A stretch of DNA of 64,000 bases, taken from assembly GCA_022828425.1 (NCBI GenBank), contig CP094685.1:2604001-2668000 (forward strand), written 5' to 3'. The DNA comes from Candidatus Thiothrix sulfatifontis (GTDB lineage Bacteria > Pseudomonadota > Gammaproteobacteria > Thiotrichales > Thiotrichaceae). Made by a program: the position numbers and the translations under genes. The notes beneath the pieces were generated by a model. The model searched no databases and was not told where the DNA came from. It saw only the letters and a program-made list of their open reading frames with translations. Shown piece by piece: positions 17,746-25,709 of this stretch. Position 1 is the first letter of the stretch. Every line of letters starts with the position of its first letter.

Positions 17746-19947
17746 ATGACTGCACCCACTTTCTGCGAAGGCATCTTGCATTTCGGCGCACCATCCAGCG
17801 CGTTCACGCAATACGGCGCGAGTTCCGCGATTGCTGCCGATCAAACCGCGATCACCGAAATCAACGACCAAGCCGTTTACCAATGCCGCTTAATCGTGGA
17901 TGCCTTGCGCTATACCACGCTGCAATTGTGCGCCTCGAAAGAATCCGGGCATCCCGGCGGCTTTGCCAGTTCTGCCGATGCTTACGCGGCGTTGGTGCTG
18001 TTGGGGCATACCAATATCGTCACGGAAGTGGGGCATCACGCGCCCGGTTTCTACAGCGCGATGTTCCTCGACGGCTCGCTGGCAGACATGGGCATTCATA
18101 CCATGAACGATTTGCAAGCACGTTTCCGCGAACGCGACGGCTTGTTGGGGCATTTATCCGGCGCAATTCCGGGCTTGCTCGCTCCCGCTGGCCCTTTGGG
18201 TCAAGGGCAACATTTTGCAATGGCAGGCGCGTATTTGAACCGTGACAAGTTGTTCCCCTGCACCATCGGCGATGGCGGTTTGGGCGAACCGTACATTTTG
18301 TCGGCATTCAAGCACTTCCACACCAGCTACCCCGATGTCACCAATTTCTTGCCGGTCTTGGTGTGGAACGGTTTCAGTCAGGAACACCATTCGATGGTGT
18401 CGCTGATGAGCAATGCGCAAATGCGGGACTACTGGAAAGCGCACGATTTCGGCAACGTGGTGCTGATCGACGCGAAAGATTTCGACGACGCAGGGCAGGA
18501 AGGCGCGTATGTGGATAGCACCCTGTTCAGCGATGCGGCGCGGACTGCCTTCACCCGTGCAGTTTTGGAAGGCGCAAAAGCCGCCGCCGATAGCGCCATG
18601 AACGGCACAATGTCGGTGCTGATTATCAAGCAAATCAAAGGTTCAGGGATTCACATCCACGGCGCAAAATCGCACAACCTTTACCCCGGTGACACAGTGC
18701 AGAAACCCGCGATTGCAGCCGCCTTGGAAAAAGGCGCACTCACCCCTGCTGCGTGGGAATTGGTACGCACCACCCTGCAACGTGCCGGTGGCGGTTCTGC
18801 CAGCCGCACAGTCGTGACCGAATTTGAACGCACCCTGCCGGATGCCAGCAACTTGCCCCGGCAAGATTTCGCGGTCGGTGATAAAGCCGTGCCCGCGACT
18901 GCGATGGGGCAGATGGTTGCGGAACTGGGCAAGCGTGACCCGCTGTTCGTCGTTACCAATGCCGATGGCAACGAAGCCTCGAATATGAAAATCATCAACG
19001 ATGTCTTGAAAATCCGCCACCCGACCGTTGACCCGCTCTACAACCAAAGCCCGACGGGGCAAGTGTACGAACCGCTCAACGAAGACGCTTGCGCCGGATT
19101 CGCCGCTGCCTTGGCGCTGTTTGGCGGGCGTTCGCTGTGGTTGTCGTATGAAAGTTTCGCCATCAACGGCTGGCCGATCGTGCAAACCGTGGGGCAGGCA
19201 ATGGCAGAATTGCGCCGCAAAACCCCCGCCGTCGTGACCATGTTTACCGCTGGTGCGTTGGAGCAAGGGCGCAACGGTTGGACGCACCAACGCCCCGAAA
19301 TCGAAAACTACATCGGCGGGCAAATGCGCAACGGCAATGTGTACCTGCTGTATCCGGCGGATGCCAATATGATCCAAGCCGCTTACGGCTGGGCGGTGGA
19401 ACAGGTCAATAAAAACATCAGCATTATTGCCTCCAAATCGCCGCTGACGGTTTACACCACACCGTCGCAAGCCAACGCCGCAATTGAGCAAGGCGCGGTC
19501 ACACTGTACGAATCACGCGATAGCAGTTGGGAAACCATCGTGTTTGCGGTCACGGGTGACATGATTTACCAGCCGGTGTTTGAAGCGAAAGACAAGCTGG
19601 AAGCGGCGGGCTATCGGGTACGCATTGTGTGCGTTGCCAATCCGCGCCGCTTGTACCGGGCTGCCGATGTCGCTTGGCAACACAGTTCCGAGGCGGATGG
19701 CGCATTCATGAGCGATACCGATTTCCACGGGCTGTTTGATGGCGATGCGCTGATCGGGGTTAGCGGCGGCGGAACGATTGCGCTCGAATCCGTGTTGTTA
19801 CGCAGCCGTGCGCCCAAGCGTGACCTGTTCGGCTGGCAACGGGGCGAAACCACCGCCAGTGCCAACGAACTCATGGCTTATAACGGCATTACGGCGGATA
19901 AGCTCACCGCGTGTGCGCTCGGCATGGTAGGTGAGGCGCATGAATAA
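17746..19947 (+). CDS. Phosphoketolase/transketolase-like TPP-dependent enzyme
   Basis: The 733-residue protein has the two halves of a TPP enzyme. Near the N-terminus are KESGHPGGFASSADAY and the TPP/Mg segment CTIGDGGLGEPYILSAF (analogous to the GDG...E of phosphoketolases), with VLVWNGFSQEHHS after it. The second half holds VVTNADGNEASNMKI and GRSLWLSYESFAING. The overall order resembles XFP phosphoketolases, but the key segments diverge, so the substrate may not be xylulose-5-phosphate. It heads an operon with a four-carbon acid sugar kinase (8-base overlap), and an aminotransferase gene follows. The metabolic role is unproven. Confidence 0.72.
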   Translation: MTAPTFCEGILHFGAPSSAFTQYGASSAIAADQTAITEINDQAVYQCRLIVDALRYTTLQLCASKESGHPGGFASSADAYAALVLLGHTNIVTEVGHHAPGFYSAMFLDGSLADMGIHTMNDLQARFRERDGLLGHLSGAIPGLLAPAGPLGQGQHFAMAGAYLNRDKLFPCTIGDGGLGEPYILSAFKHFHTSYPDVTNFLPVLVWNGFSQEHHSMVSLMSNAQMRDYWKAHDFGNVVLIDAKDFDDAGQEGAYVDSTLFSDAARTAFTRAVLEGAKAAADSAMNGTMSVLIIKQIKGSGIHIHGAKSHNLYPGDTVQKPAIAAALEKGALTPAAWELVRTTLQRAGGGSASRTVVTEFERTLPDASNLPRQDFAVGDKAVPATAMGQMVAELGKRDPLFVVTNADGNEASNMKIINDVLKIRHPTVDPLYNQSPTGQVYEPLNEDACAGFAAALALFGGRSLWLSYESFAINGWPIVQTVGQAMAELRRKTPAVVTMFTAGALEQGRNGWTHQRPEIENYIGGQMRNGNVYLLYPADANMIQAAYGWAVEQVNKNISIIASKSPLTVYTTPSQANAAIEQGAVTLYESRDSSWETIVFAVTGDMIYQPVFEAKDKLEAAGYRVRIVCVANPRRLYRAADVAWQHSSEADGAFMSDTDFHGLFDGDALIGVSGGGTIALESVLLRSRAPKRDLFGWQRGETTASANELMAYNGITADKLTACALGMVGEAHE

Positions 19948-21271
19948 CACCGCACTCACCAAAATCATTGCCATCGACGACGACCCGACGGGTTCGCAAA
20001 CGGTACACAGTTGCCTGCTGCTCACCCGCTGGGATGTCGCCACTTTGCTGGAAGCCTTGCACGATGATGCACCGCTGTTTTTCGTGCTGAGCAATACACG
20101 CGGGATGGATGCGGCGAGTGCTGCAAGCGTGACGCGGGAAATTTGCATCAACTTGCGGGAAGCCTTGGCGCAAGCAGCGGCCGCGGGTGTGACGATTCAA
20201 CCCGTGGTGGTCAGCCGGTCGGATTCGACCTTGCGCGGGCATTATCCGGTGGAAACCGATGTGATTGCGGCGGAACTGGGGCCGTTTGATGCGCATTTCC
20301 TTGTCCCTGCGTTTTTTGAAGGCGGGCGCATTACCCGTGACGGCACGCATTATTTGCTGGTGGATGGCGAACCTGTCCCCGTGCATGACACCGAGTTTGC
20401 CAAGGATTCGGTGTTTGGGTTCAGCACCGCCTTTTTGCCGGATTATGTCGCGGAAAAAACGGGTGGGCGCATTCCCGCCAGCGTGGTGCAACGCTTCGAT
20501 TTGCAAGACGTGCGCGGTGCATTATTGGGGGAACGGTTGCAGGCGTTACACGATAATGTGTGTTGCGTGGTGGATGCCGAGCAGCAAAGCGACTTGGATC
20601 AATTTGCGCAGCAAGTGTTGGCGGCGGCACAGACGGGCAAGCGGTTTCTGTTTCGCAGTGCCGCGAGTTTGCTGACCGCGTTTGCCGCCCTGCCCCCGCA
20701 ACCTGTTGCTCCGGCGGCAATGGCGCAATTTGTGCGCAATGGCAAGGCAGGCGTGATCCTGATGGGGTCGCATGTGGGTAAATCGACGCTGCAATTGCAG
20801 TATTTGCTGGCGCATACCGATGTATTGCCGCTGCATATCGACCTTGAGCAACTGGTGGCGGATGAGGCCGCTTTATTTGCGGATTTGCAAGCGCAGTTGC
20901 AGGCGGCGAATCAGCAGAATCGTGGCGTGGTGTTGTACACCAGTCGTGGCGAAAAGCAGTTTGCCAGTAAAGCCGAACGGTTGGCGTTTGGGGATCGGGT
21001 AGCGGCGTTTTTGGTGCGGTTGGTACAACACTTGCCTAGGGACATTGGCTTTTTAATCAGCAAGGGCGGGATTACCTCGAACGATACCTTGAGCAAAGGG
21101 CTGGCGTTGCGTACTGCGCGGGTGTTGGGGCAGATTCGGGCGGGGTGTTCGGTAGTGATCTGCCCCGATGATCATCCGCGTTTTCCCCAATTGCCGGTGG
21201 TGATTTTCCCCGGCAATGTGGGGGGGGATGAGGCGTTGGCGGAGGTGTATGGCTTGCTAAGTGCTTCGTAA
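19940..21271 (+). CDS. Four-carbon acid sugar kinase family protein (DUF1537)
   Basis: From the ATG at 19940 the protein has 443 residues. A GTG three codons earlier falls within the GGTGAGG that looks like the ribosome-binding site. The N-terminus KIIAIDDDPTGSQTVHS, then VVVSRSDSTLRGHYPVE and the C-terminal FLISKGGITSNDTLSKGL, are signatures of the OtnK/DtnK kinases. These phosphorylate four-carbon aldonic acids such as erythronate or threonate. It overlaps the TPP-enzyme gene by 8 bases. The substrate in this organism is not predictable. Confidence 0.82.
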   Translation: MNNTALTKIIAIDDDPTGSQTVHSCLLLTRWDVATLLEALHDDAPLFFVLSNTRGMDAASAASVTREICINLREALAQAAAAGVTIQPVVVSRSDSTLRGHYPVETDVIAAELGPFDAHFLVPAFFEGGRITRDGTHYLLVDGEPVPVHDTEFAKDSVFGFSTAFLPDYVAEKTGGRIPASVVQRFDLQDVRGALLGERLQALHDNVCCVVDAEQQSDLDQFAQQVLAAAQTGKRFLFRSAASLLTAFAALPPQPVAPAAMAQFVRNGKAGVILMGSHVGKSTLQLQYLLAHTDVLPLHIDLEQLVADEAALFADLQAQLQAANQQNRGVVLYTSRGEKQFASKAERLAFGDRVAAFLVRLVQHLPRDIGFLISKGGITSNDTLSKGLALRTARVLGQIRAGCSVVICPDDHPRFPQLPVVIFPGNVGGDEALAEVYGLLSAS

Positions 21272-21287
21272 CGTGATTACCCTACAT

Positions 21288-21315
21288 TTGCCCTGTTATT
21301 TTTCCATAGTATGAT
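21288..21315 (+). promoter_or_regulatory. Candidate sigma-70 promoter of the aminotransferase gene
   Basis: A -35-like TTGCCC and a -10-like TATGAT are separated by 16 bases, in the 80-base gap before the aminotransferase. The gene may be transcribed both from here and from the upstream operon. Confidence 0.4.
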
Positions 21316-21351
21316 TGGGGTTTTACCTCATTCAGTAGAGAACCTAGACGC

Positions 21352-22533
21352 ATGACCGTGAAATCTTTCCACCCGCCTGTTCGCACTCTCATGGGGCCTG
21401 GCCCTTCCGACGTTAGCCCGCGTGTTCTGGGGGCAATGGCTCGCCCGACGCTGGGGCATCTTGACCCGATGTTCGTGGGCATGATGGATGAAGTGAAAGC
21501 GATGCTGCAATACGCTTTCCAAACCAAAAACGCGCTGACAATGGCGGTGTCTGCGCCCGGTTCTGCGGGCATGGAAACCTGCTTTGTGAATCTGGTCGAG
21601 CCGGGTGATAAGGTAATCGTTTGCCAAAACGGTGTGTTCGGCGGACGCATGAAGGAAAACGTCGAGCGTTGCGGCGCAACCGCGATCATGGTGATGGATG
21701 ACTGGGGCAAGCCGGTTGACCCGAACAAAGTGGAAGCGGCATTGAAAGCCAATCCTGATGCGAAAGTCGTGGCGTTTGTCCACGCCGAAACCTCCACGGG
21801 GGCGCAATCGGACGCACAAACGCTGGTGAAATTGGCACACGATTACGGTTGCTTGACCATCGTGGATGCGGTGACTTCACTGGCAGGCACGCCGCTGAAA
21901 GTGGATGAGTGGGAAATCGACGCGATTTATTCCGGTACGCAAAAATGCTTGTCGTGCGTCCCCGGCATTTCCCCGGTAAGTTTCGGTGAACGGGCGATTG
22001 AACGCATTAAAAACCGCAAAACTCCGGTGCAAAGCTGGTTCATGGACATGAATCTGGTCATGGCTTACTGGGGCGGCACGGGCAAACGCGCTTACCACCA
22101 CACCGCAGCGGTGAACACCCTGTACGCGCTGCACGAATCGTTGGTGATGTTGCAGGAAGAAGGCTTGGAAAATTCATGGGCGCGTCATGCGCGTAACCAT
22201 CAAGCCTTGAAAGCGGGGATCGAAGCAATGGGCTTGCGGTTTGTGGTGGATGAGGCTTACCGCTTGCCACAACTGAACTCTGTCACGCTGCCGGAAGGTG
22301 TGGATGAGGCGGCGGTGCGTACCGCGTTGCTCAACGATTACAGTCTGGAAATCGGCGCAGGTTTGGGCGCATTGGCAGGCAAAATCTGGCGCATCGGCTT
22401 GATGGGCTTTGCCAGCAATGAGAAGAATGTGCTGAATTGTTTGGGCGCGTTGGATGCGGTGTTGTCGGGGATGAATGCGCAGATTAATAGCGGTGTCGCA
22501 GTGCGGGCGGCGAAGCAGGCTTTTGCGCAGTAA
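21352..22533 (+). CDS. Class V aminotransferase, alanine/serine-glyoxylate type
   Basis: The 393-residue PLP enzyme opens with TLMGPGPSDVSPRVL, the substrate-binding N-terminus of alanine- and serine-glyoxylate aminotransferases. The catalytic lysine is in YSGTQKCLSCVPGISPVSF near residue 200. Other family segments are VHAETSTGAQSD and IVDAVTSLAGTPL. It should transfer an amino group between glyoxylate and an amino acid. Placement after the TPP enzyme and the four-carbon acid kinase suggests two- to four-carbon acid salvage, for example of glycolate-derived carbon. That link is inference. Confidence 0.85.
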   Translation: MTVKSFHPPVRTLMGPGPSDVSPRVLGAMARPTLGHLDPMFVGMMDEVKAMLQYAFQTKNALTMAVSAPGSAGMETCFVNLVEPGDKVIVCQNGVFGGRMKENVERCGATAIMVMDDWGKPVDPNKVEAALKANPDAKVVAFVHAETSTGAQSDAQTLVKLAHDYGCLTIVDAVTSLAGTPLKVDEWEIDAIYSGTQKCLSCVPGISPVSFGERAIERIKNRKTPVQSWFMDMNLVMAYWGGTGKRAYHHTAAVNTLYALHESLVMLQEEGLENSWARHARNHQALKAGIEAMGLRFVVDEAYRLPQLNSVTLPEGVDEAAVRTALLNDYSLEIGAGLGALAGKIWRIGLMGFASNEKNVLNCLGALDAVLSGMNAQINSGVAVRAAKQAFAQ

Positions 22534-22554
22534 GACTAAGCACACTTCATTGTA

Positions 22555-22593
22555 ATCCATGATATTTACGAGTAGCATATAAATATCATGGAT
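22555..22593. promoter_or_regulatory. Perfect 14-bp inverted repeat covering the DUF4143 ATPase start codon
   Basis: ATCCATGATATTTA (22555-22568) pairs exactly with TAAATATCATGGAT (22580-22593) across an 11-base spacer. The right arm contains the ATG at 22588. It could be an autoregulatory operator or an RNA hairpin that hides the start codon. No SD is visible outside the arms. Confidence 0.65.
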
Positions 22594-23826
22594 AAAATTC
22601 GCCATCTCCACACGAAAATCGAGCAACTACTGGCAATGTTCCCGGTGGTTGCACTTATCGGCTCACGTCAGTGCGGCAAATCTACGCTGGTCAAACAAGT
22701 ACGCCCCGACTGGAAATATTACGACCTGGAAAGTCCTGACGATTACCAACTAATCAGCCGTGATCCCGTCAGCTTTTTCGCGCTCAACAGCCAACACCTG
22801 ATCATCGATGAAGCGCAACAATATCCTGATGTGTTCAACGTCTTACGCGGCGTTATCGACAGCGACCGTCACACCAAAGGACGGTTTTTACTGACAGGCT
22901 CTAGCTCGCCTTCCATCGTGAAAGGCATCACCGAAAGTCTCGCGGGACGGATTGCGACGGTGGAAATGTCACCGTTCAAACAGACAGAATATTACGCAAA
23001 GCCCTTGTCGAGTTTGTATGAGTTGTTGATCAATGAGCAGACCCAGCTACGCGATTTCCAATCCCTTACCCCTGCCCTGACACTCGAACAGAGCATGGCG
23101 ATTTGGCTGCAAGGTGGCTACCCCGAACCGCTGACACTCAGCGCAACCATCCCCACCTTTTACAAGCAGTGGATGGATAACTACATTGCCGACTATCTCA
23201 ACCGTGACATTAGGGGCTTGTTTCCGCGCCTGAATATCCATAATTACCGGCGTTTTCTCACGCTGCTGGCGCAATATTCGGGACATCAACTCAATATGAG
23301 CGATATGGCGCGGGTACTGGAGGTCAGTGTTTCCACCGTTAAAGATTATTTGGACATCGTTCACCAGACCTTTCTGTGGCGCAACCTAGAACCGTACACC
23401 AATAACCCGCTCAAAAGAGTGCAGAAAGCTAACAAAGGATTTTTCAGCGATTCCGGCTTATTGCACCACCTGCTCAGAATCAACAACCTCGATCAACTGT
23501 TGTTACACCCCGTCGCAGGGTTTTCGTTTGAAAGTTTTGTGACTGAAGAATTGATTCGCGGTCTACAAACAACCCTAGCAACACGGCTGGAATTCAGTTA
23601 CTACCGCACCATTGATAAATCGGAAGTCGATTTGGTGATTGAAGGTGATTTCGGCACTATTCCGGTGGAAGTCAAACTAAACGCCACCATTCAACCACGC
23701 GCCTTACGCGGCTTAGAAAACTTTTTGACCGATACCAATAGCCGCTACGGTATTGTGATCAATCGGGGCAAACGGGTAGAGCTACTGACGGATAAAATCG
23801 TGCAAATACCCGTGCAGTGTTTGTAA
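22588..23826 (+). CDS. AAA-family ATPase with C-terminal DUF4143
   Basis: The 412-residue protein has a P-loop ALIGSRQCGKSTLVKQ near residues 22-36, Walker B HLIIDEAQQYPDVF near 70 and RFLLTGSSSPSI near 102. The C-terminal DUF4143 domain (EVDLVIEGDFGTIPVEVKLNATI) contains a PD-(D/E)xK-like core. Such ATPases are widespread in mobile and accessory regions with no settled function. It stands alone between the metabolic operon and the retron. Its ATG is embedded in a perfect inverted repeat, so expression is probably tightly controlled. Confidence 0.85.
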   Translation: MDKIRHLHTKIEQLLAMFPVVALIGSRQCGKSTLVKQVRPDWKYYDLESPDDYQLISRDPVSFFALNSQHLIIDEAQQYPDVFNVLRGVIDSDRHTKGRFLLTGSSSPSIVKGITESLAGRIATVEMSPFKQTEYYAKPLSSLYELLINEQTQLRDFQSLTPALTLEQSMAIWLQGGYPEPLTLSATIPTFYKQWMDNYIADYLNRDIRGLFPRLNIHNYRRFLTLLAQYSGHQLNMSDMARVLEVSVSTVKDYLDIVHQTFLWRNLEPYTNNPLKRVQKANKGFFSDSGLLHHLLRINNLDQLLLHPVAGFSFESFVTEELIRGLQTTLATRLEFSYYRTIDKSEVDLVIEGDFGTIPVEVKLNATIQPRALRGLENFLTDTNSRYGIVINRGKRVELLTDKIVQIPVQCL

Positions 23827-23846
23827 GCCCGCTTATCCGCCCAAAT

Positions 23847-23875
23847 TTGACGCCACAAATAAAATTTACTAATCT
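23847..23875 (+). promoter_or_regulatory. Candidate promoter of the retron RNA
   Basis: TTGACG is followed after 17 bases by TAATCT. A transcription start about seven bases further falls at 23882-23883, the first base of the proposed a1 arm. The -10 is weak, but the position fits well. Confidence 0.45.
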
Positions 23876-23882
23876 AATCCCA

Positions 23883-24089
23883 CAGTAAATGAACCCTTGC
23901 CTGTTGAACAGTGGATCGCTGTTCGCGCAAAAAGCCTGTCAAAGCGACATCAGCTTGCTCTTTACTAGGGCGGGGACTGACTAGTAGTGCGAATTGCATT
24001 GCGTTTCTAGGAAACCAATATCGCACTACTAGTCGTCCCCGCATCGAGTGTAGCAAGCTGATCTTCTGGATGAACGAAGGTATTTACTG
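23883..24089 (+). ncRNA. Retron msr-msd RNA
   Basis: This 207-base stretch just upstream of the reverse transcriptase folds as a retron RNA. The ends pair as a1/a2: CAGTAAAT at 23883-23890 with ATTTACTG at 24082-24089, extended by ACCCTT/AAGGT with small bulges. An msr hairpin follows (GAACAG 23906-23911 with CTGTTC 23919-23924). The msd is a long stem: an 11-bp outer helix (23949-23959 with 24052-24062), an internal loop, then 22 bp with one bulged T (23970-23992 with 24021-24042). Its tip carries a small GTTTC/GAAAC hairpin. The branching guanosine is not identified. Boundaries are by eye, not by covariance. Confidence 0.78.
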
Positions 24090-24092
24090 CCC

Positions 24093-24117
24093 AATAGCCG
24101 ACTTCGTGTCGGCTATT
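24093..24117 (+). terminator. Hairpin between retron RNA and RT gene
   Basis: A perfect 10-bp stem (AATAGCCGAC with GTCGGCTATT) encloses a TTCGT loop, directly after the a2 arm and 32 bases before the RT start. The tail is only modestly T-rich, so it may be a partial terminator that sets the RNA-to-RT ratio, or a 3' processing barrier. Confidence 0.5.
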
Positions 24118-24149
24118 TCATTAAAAATAACAGAAAATCAGGGATTTGC

Positions 24150-25709
24150 ATGAGCCAACTCACCCGCCAGCAACTCTACGACAAGATTAAAGAAACCTCC
24201 AAGGATGAATACATCCTCAGTGAGATGCAACGCTTGGGCTACTGGAAGGAAGACGCACAGCCGACGCTGGCAGCATCCCTGATCAAACGCCGTGGTGATT
24301 TGCAACGCCAAATCAATGCCTTAGCGTCGCAAATTACCGACCCCAAAGCTGCCCTCAAAGCCATCCACCAAGAACGCATGGCAGCGGCGCGTCAGCAACG
24401 CATTGATACCAAGGTCAAACGCGAAGTCGAGCGTTACCAACGCGCACAGGCTTGGCACGAAAAACAGCAAAATCACATCCATTACCTCGGTGACGCTGCC
24501 GGATTCAAACCCTCTGCCGCTGATGATCTCTCGGATGCCGAACGCCTCAACAGTCTAGGTTTACCTGTCTATTCCAACGCCGCCGAACTCGCCGCAGGCA
24601 TGGGCATTACCCTCAACGAATTGCGCTTTCTGACCTACAGCAATCAAGTCTCGCGGGTGTGCCACTACCAACATTTTGCGATGCAGAAAAAGTCCGGCGG
24701 TACGCGCCTGATTTCCGCGCCGATGCCGCGTTTGAAACGTCTGCAATACTGGGTGTTGGACACTATTCTGCAACCGCTGGAACTCACCGAACAAGCGCAC
24801 GGTTTCGTCACCGGGCGCAGCATTGTCAGCAATGCCCAGCCGCATCTGGCGCAAAAAGTCGTGATCAATATGGATCTGAAAGACTTTTTCCCCACCGTCA
24901 CTTACCCGCGAATCAAAGGCACGTTTGCGCAACTTGGCTACAATAACGAGGTCGCGTCCCTGCTCGCGTTGCTGTGTTCTGAAGCCGATACGCAAACGGT
25001 GGAAATGGATGAGCAACGTTATTACCTCAACAGCACTAGCCGCCGCTTGCCACAAGGCGCACCCACCAGCCCCGCCTTGAGTAACGTGATTTGCCGCACG
25101 CTGGACAAACGCTTGCAAGGCTTGGCGACCAAACACGGTTTTGCCTACACCCGTTACGCCGATGACTTGACGTTTTCTGGTACGGATACTGCCGCCGTTC
25201 CCGCCTTGTTATACGGTGCAAAAGCCACGGTGACAGCGGAAGGTTTCAACGTCCACCCCGACAAAACCCGCATCATGAAACAGGGCAGCAAGCAGGAAGT
25301 CACTGGCATTGTGGTCAACCAACACCTGTCGGTCGATAACAAAAAGCTCAAGCAATTCCGCGCCCTGCTGTTCCAGATCGACAAAGACGGCTACGGCGAT
25401 AAAAGCTGGGGCAACAGTTACAACATTCTGGCAAGCATCAAAAGTTACGCGCATTACGTGCGCATGGTGAACCCCGAAAAAGGCAGCCGGTTTCTGGAAC
25501 AGATTGCCGCCATCCAGCAAAAACACGGCAAACCCAACGTGGCGATGAAGTTTACTAACACGCAATTCCGTGAACGTGCCGCACAAGGCAAGTTACCGCT
25601 GGAATCCATGCAGGTTGCGTCCGTCAAACCAACGCCGACGCTGGATGACACGATTCAACACCGCGACGTGCTTATCGAAGTCCAACAAATCATCGGAGGT
25701 AAATCATGA
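24150..25709 (+). CDS. Retron reverse transcriptase
   Basis: The 519-residue protein has a Lys/Arg-rich, probably helical N-terminal extension of about 165 residues. The RT domain follows: QKKSGGTRLISAP, INMDLKDFFPTV (first catalytic Asp), RLPQGAPTSPALSN and the YADD box at 336-339. The retron-type VTG segment QEVTGIVVN is also present. It should reverse-transcribe the adjacent msd, priming from the 2'-OH of a guanosine in the msr. Its stop overlaps the start of the WGR-protein gene by four bases. The extension is longer than in compact retron RTs such as Ec86. Confidence 0.92.
   Translation: MSQLTRQQLYDKIKETSKDEYILSEMQRLGYWKEDAQPTLAASLIKRRGDLQRQINALASQITDPKAALKAIHQERMAAARQQRIDTKVKREVERYQRAQAWHEKQQNHIHYLGDAAGFKPSAADDLSDAERLNSLGLPVYSNAAELAAGMGITLNELRFLTYSNQVSRVCHYQHFAMQKKSGGTRLISAPMPRLKRLQYWVLDTILQPLELTEQAHGFVTGRSIVSNAQPHLAQKVVINMDLKDFFPTVTYPRIKGTFAQLGYNNEVASLLALLCSEADTQTVEMDEQRYYLNSTSRRLPQGAPTSPALSNVICRTLDKRLQGLATKHGFAYTRYADDLTFSGTDTAAVPALLYGAKATVTAEGFNVHPDKTRIMKQGSKQEVTGIVVNQHLSVDNKKLKQFRALLFQIDKDGYGDKSWGNSYNILASIKSYAHYVRMVNPEKGSRFLEQIAAIQQKHGKPNVAMKFTNTQFRERAAQGKLPLESMQVASVKPTPTLDDTIQHRDVLIEVQQIIGGKS

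Noticed and set aside
23949-24062. The 11-bp inverted repeat as the a1/a2 arms of the retron
   Set aside because: It would leave the msr hairpin outside the RNA and place no msr between the arms. The CAGTAAAT/ATTTACTG pair further out encloses both msr and msd and coincides with a plausible transcription start.
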